This document shows, in pieces, positions 5,737 through 8,608 of a stretch of 8,608 bases of DNA. Origin of the DNA: Chryseobacterium sp. (GTDB lineage: Bacteria; Bacteroidota; Bacteroidia; Flavobacteriales; Weeksellaceae); NCBI GenBank assembly GCA_003852805.1, contig RDDY01000341.1, positions 1-8,608 on the forward strand, written 5' to 3'. The position numbers and the translations under genes are program-made. Below the pieces are notes generated by a model. It ran no database searches. It saw nothing but the letters and a program-made list of their open reading frames with translations, and was not told the DNA's origin. The stretch's first letter is position 1, and each line of letters begins with the position of its first letter.

Positions 5737-7329
5737 ATGAAGAAGTATATTTTACTGCCATTGATTGGCGCGTCCTTGATTGCTTGCCGCTTGGACGATA
5801 ATATCGACCCCAACAGTGCCGGGGCCGACGAAGTAACTCCCGCACTGAGACTTGCGGGCGCTTCCACCACAGCTTATGCTGTTCAGGCAAGCAGTATGAA
5901 CGGTCTGGGCAACGCTTGGATGAACGCTTGGGCGGGAAACTTCGCCCAATTCGGTAACCCTTTTACCATCGAGTCAAATCTGAATATCACAACCTCTTTC
6001 AGACAGACGATTTTTACCGAAATGTACAAAGCGGTTACTCGCTTTGAGAGAATCATCGATTTCCCGGATGCCAAAGCCAAGTATCCAAACTATGTGGCAA
6101 TCGCCAAGATTCAGAAAGCCTACTATATGCAATATATCGTAGACCTGTATGGCGATGTCCCTTATACAGAAGCTTTCAAGGAAAACGAGGGCAAGACACC
6201 ACATTACGACGATGACGTTACTGTATACAAAGGCTTGGTAGATGAGGTGTTTGAAGCAATTCAACTGATCAACAATTCCAACAAGGATATCTTCGCGGTA
6301 AGCGAGGCCAGTGATCCTATCTACCACGGCAGCATGACCAATTGGAAATCGTTTGCCAATACAGTGCTTCTGAAGTATGTGATTCACCTGTCGGGTACCA
6401 CAAATGCAGAAGGTATTGCATTGCGCAATAAGATTATCGATCGCTTGGCAGGTGCCTCTTACGTTACAAATGACGTGACCATCAATCCCGGTTACAACAA
6501 CAACTCCGCCGACGGACAAAATCCTTTGTACAACAGTTTCGGTAGAGGAACGTATGACGGGAAGATCAATACGCAAGGTTACCAGCTGATGACAGCTAGT
6601 GATCACATCCTGAAGACCCTGCAAGGTGACCCATCAAAAATTACCGCAGGAGTAAGCGATCCGCGTATCTCACAGATGTTTACTACCGGAAAGAAATACG
6701 ACGGTACGGCAAACGGTGGTGCGACGGGTTATTACGGTTTCCCTCAGGGTATGAACATCGAAGATTATAAGGCTTACATGGGATACCCGGCCAGTGCGCT
6801 TAAACCTGCTAACAAGAACTTCTCTCTACTGGGCGGAATGTTCTACTCGTTCCCCGCAGGTGCCAGCAGCGACGGTTATCTGATGATGAAATCAGAGGTC
6901 GAGTTTTTACAAGCAGAAGCGGCGTTGCGCTATCCTGCAACATTCAGCTCGGCACAGCAGCATTTCACCAACGGTGTGACTGCATCCTTCGCCTTTTATG
7001 ACATGGCAGGATCTGCGGCAGCCTACCTTACTGCTATCAACAATAAACCAAAAGTGGGTTGGACAGGAAACATGACGCAGGATATTGCAGCTATCCAGTA
7101 TCAGCGTTGGATTGCACTGACCAACTACAACGGCGCGGAGGCTTACATCAACTATCTGAGAACAGGCTATCCTGAGACTCCGTTGGCAACAACGGCAGCT
7201 CAACCCAATAAGCCTTACAGATTGATGTATCCTGCACTGGAATACAGCACCAACGCTGCTAACGTGCCAAGCGTTACACAAGCGCAGGTGTTCAGCAAGA
7301 ACGAGACAACTCCGTTCATCTACAGATAA
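5737..7329 (+). CDS. SusD/RagB-family surface lipoprotein (SusD-like_2 type)
   Basis: This is the partner lid of the SusC barrel, binding substrate at the cell surface. It has 530 residues. The start MKKYILLPLIGASLIAC is a lipoprotein signal with lipobox LIAC, giving lipidated Cys17. The following RLDDN is acidic, like the lipoprotein export signals that send Bacteroidota lipoproteins to the outer leaflet. The mature chain is mostly helical. The block QRWIALTNYNGAEAYINYLRTGYP (about 456-479), then RLMYPALEY and a closing FIYR, fit the SusD-like_2 subfamily rather than classical starch SusD (by eye, not by profile search). The ATG follows the susC stop by 5 nt in an A-rich context, suggesting translational coupling. 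A strong terminator lies 20 nt after the stop. The ligand cannot be deduced; glycans and peptides are both precedented for the family. Confidence 0.93.
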   Translation: MKKYILLPLIGASLIACRLDDNIDPNSAGADEVTPALRLAGASTTAYAVQASSMNGLGNAWMNAWAGNFAQFGNPFTIESNLNITTSFRQTIFTEMYKAVTRFERIIDFPDAKAKYPNYVAIAKIQKAYYMQYIVDLYGDVPYTEAFKENEGKTPHYDDDVTVYKGLVDEVFEAIQLINNSNKDIFAVSEASDPIYHGSMTNWKSFANTVLLKYVIHLSGTTNAEGIALRNKIIDRLAGASYVTNDVTINPGYNNNSADGQNPLYNSFGRGTYDGKINTQGYQLMTASDHILKTLQGDPSKITAGVSDPRISQMFTTGKKYDGTANGGATGYYGFPQGMNIEDYKAYMGYPASALKPANKNFSLLGGMFYSFPAGASSDGYLMMKSEVEFLQAEAALRYPATFSSAQQHFTNGVTASFAFYDMAGSAAAYLTAINNKPKVGWTGNMTQDIAAIQYQRWIALTNYNGAEAYINYLRTGYPETPLATTAAQPNKPYRLMYPALEYSTNAANVPSVTQAQVFSKNETTPFIYR

Positions 7330-7348
7330 AAACATCTGCTACACATTC

Positions 7349-7373
7349 AAACCCGCCTCACGGCGGGTTTTTT
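7349..7373 (+). terminator. Intrinsic terminator of the susC-susD operon
   Basis: AAACCCGCC (7349-7357), loop TCAC, then GGCGGGTTT (7362-7370) forms a nine-pair GC-rich stem. The T-run at 7368-7373 follows. This is a textbook Rho-independent terminator 20 nt after the susD stop codon, isolating the operon from argS. Confidence 0.95.
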
Positions 7374-7379
7374 ATTTTG

Positions 7380-7387
7380 TATTTTTG
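7380..7387 (+). promoter_or_regulatory. Probable -7 element of the argS promoter
   Basis: TATTTTTG is a perfect TAnnTTTG match six bases beyond the terminator T-run. The expected -33 position (about 7355-7361) falls inside the terminator stem-loop and has no TTTG or TTG, so the promoter is incomplete by consensus. Transcription would start near 7391, leaving a leader of about 15 nt. The T-rich setting makes a chance match possible. Confidence 0.45.
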
Positions 7388-7405
7388 TTTCTACAAAATT
7401 TTACA

Positions 7406-8608
7406 ATGGACATTAAGCAAGTTTTACAGGACAAGATTTCTGAGATCGTCACCAATATTTATCAGGTGTACGATTTTAAGGCCGAAGTGCAGAACAACAA
7501 AACCAACTTCGAAGGAGACTTTACGGTTGTACTGTTTCCACTGTTAAAACTTACCCGAAGGACTCCCGATATCGTAGGCTTGGAAATAGGTTCTGCTCTG
7601 ACCGAAGAAACCGACTACGTGCAATCTTTCACCGTTGTAAAAGGCTTTCTAAACCTCAAACTTAAAGATACCTACTTCACCGATCGCCTGAACAAGCTAC
7701 AGCCGGAGCAGAACCTACCGTCCAAAGGCGAAACGGTTATGGTGGAATATTCGTCGCCCAACACCAATAAACCGTTGCACTTGGGACATATCCGGAACAA
7801 TCTGCTCGGTTACTCAGTGGCAGAGATCTTGAAAGCGGCGGGTTATGACGTGATAAAAACCCAGATCATCAACGATCGAGGCATCCATATTTGCAAGTCT
7901 ATGCTTGCTTGGCAAAAGTTCGGCGACGGCGAAACACCCGGAACCAACGGTCTGAAGGGCGATAAGCTGGTTGGTAACTATTATGTGAAATTCGATCTGG
8001 AATACAAAAAACAGATCGAGGAATTAAAGGCTAAAGGCCACACCGAGGAAGAAGCCAAAAAAGAAGCACCGATCATAAAGGAAGCGCAACGCATGCTGCT
8101 GGATTGGGAAGAAGGAAACGACGATGTGCGCCAACTGTGGGAAATGATGAACAGCTGGGTCTACGCCGGTTTCAACGAGAGTTATAAACGCTTGGGTGTA
8201 AACTTTGATCAAGTGCAGTACGAGAGCAATACCTACATTTTGGGCAAAGATCTGATTCAAGAAGGTTTGAATAAAGGTGTTTTCTACAGAAAAGACGACG
8301 GTTCCGTTTGGGTTGATCTTTCTGCCGAGGGCCTCGATCAAAAGCTGCTCCTGCGCAGCGACGGAACTTCGGTTTACATGACGCAAGATTTGGGCACGGC
8401 GGTGGAGCGTTTCAAAGACAACGATATCCAAAAACTGATCTACACGGTCGGCAATGAGCAGGATTATCATTTCCAAGTGCTGTTCGTTATTCTGCGCAAA
8501 CTCCGCTATCCTTGGGCAAGCCAACTCGAACATCTTTCTTACGGCATGGTAGAACTGCCCGAAGGCAAAATGAAATCTCGCGAAGGAACGGTTGTAGACG
8601 CCGACGAT
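7406..8608 (+). CDS. argS: Arginyl-tRNA synthetase, N-terminal 401 codons (cut by window end)
   Basis: ArgS is a cytoplasmic class I synthetase that charges tRNA-Arg with arginine using ATP. The visible part has the N-terminal Add-1 domain (about 1-90, tRNA D-loop recognition). The Rossmann catalytic core follows, with SSPNTNKPLHLGHIRN (HIGH motif as HLGH, 125-128). The helical insertion (about 195-260, rich in Lys and Glu) looks normal for Bacteroidota enzymes. The KMSKS-equivalent is KMKSREG (388-394), near the edge; variant forms here are common in ArgS. The anticodon-binding DALR domain would lie beyond the window. The reading frame is open to base 8608 with no frameshift. The ATG at 7406 gives the usual start MDIKQVLQDKI; no Shine-Dalgarno sequence is present. 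It is separated from the SusCD operon by a strong terminator and probably has its own promoter. Confidence 0.97.
   Translation, partial: MDIKQVLQDKISEIVTNIYQVYDFKAEVQNNKTNFEGDFTVVLFPLLKLTRRTPDIVGLEIGSALTEETDYVQSFTVVKGFLNLKLKDTYFTDRLNKLQPEQNLPSKGETVMVEYSSPNTNKPLHLGHIRNNLLGYSVAEILKAAGYDVIKTQIINDRGIHICKSMLAWQKFGDGETPGTNGLKGDKLVGNYYVKFDLEYKKQIEELKAKGHTEEEAKKEAPIIKEAQRMLLDWEEGNDDVRQLWEMMNSWVYAGFNESYKRLGVNFDQVQYESNTYILGKDLIQEGLNKGVFYRKDDGSVWVDLSAEGLDQKLLLRSDGTSVYMTQDLGTAVERFKDNDIQKLIYTVGNEQDYHFQVLFVILRKLRYPWASQLEHLSYGMVELPEGKMKSREGTVVDADD

Noticed and set aside
5974..6624. Antisense open frame (216 codons) opposite the SusD gene
   Set aside because: It overlaps confident SusD coding sequence, resembles no family, and is explained by codon composition.
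7388..7405. Possible regulatory palindrome AAAATTTT just before argS
   Set aside because: It is only eight A/T bases without matching flanks, expected by chance in an AT-rich leader. No T-box or riboswitch structure could fit in a leader this short.
8024..8533. Antisense open frame (169 codons) opposite argS
   Set aside because: It is a shadow of the conserved ArgS catalytic domain; the product has no domain or signal.
1..8608. CRISPR array, insertion sequence, tRNA, attachment site or defence system
   Set aside because: No spaced direct repeats, transposase or terminal inverted repeats, cloverleaf sequence, or effector-like gene was seen. All coding space is taken by five recognised genes.

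Overview
The window looks like Bacteroidota chromosome, most likely class Flavobacteriia and possibly the Chryseobacterium/Weeksellaceae group. The evidence is a SusC/SusD outer-membrane pair, a SusC signal peptide of a style common in that group, promoter elements matching the Bacteroidota pattern (TTTG about 20 bp before TAnnTTTG), and no Shine-Dalgarno sequence before any of the five starts. Base composition appears, by eye, close to balanced and similar across all five genes, so nothing suggests recent transfer. The family-level placement is inference.

Layout: (1) 51-1835 (+), yidC, the inner-membrane insertase; its upstream partner lies outside the window. (2) 1867-1900, a strong bidirectional hairpin terminator between two convergent genes. 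(3) 1888-2502 (-), rnhB (RNase HII), driven by an excellent Bacteroidota promoter so close to the ATG that the mRNA is probably leaderless. (4) 2503-2767, a 265-bp divergent intergenic region with a possible 30-codon ORF, two successive inverted repeats, three TTAAG motifs spaced 11 bp apart, and a promoter for the next operon. (5) 2768-7329 (+), a two-gene operon: a SusC/RagA TonB-dependent transporter and a SusD-like surface lipoprotein, separated by 5 nt. (6) 7349-7373, a canonical intrinsic terminator. (7) 7406-8608 (+), argS (arginyl-tRNA synthetase), with its own -7 element directly after that terminator and cut off by the window end at codon 401.

How they work together: yidC, rnhB and argS are unrelated housekeeping genes. 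The SusC/SusD pair is the only accessory unit. SusD would act as a surface substrate-capturing lid on the SusC barrel, with uptake powered by TonB. No glycoside hydrolase, peptidase, sigma/anti-sigma pair or hybrid two-component sensor adjoins it, so its substrate cannot be read from context. I found no CRISPR array, insertion sequence, tRNA, rRNA or recognisable defence system. The least explained sequence is the susC upstream region (2578-2767), which carries more structure than a simple promoter needs.
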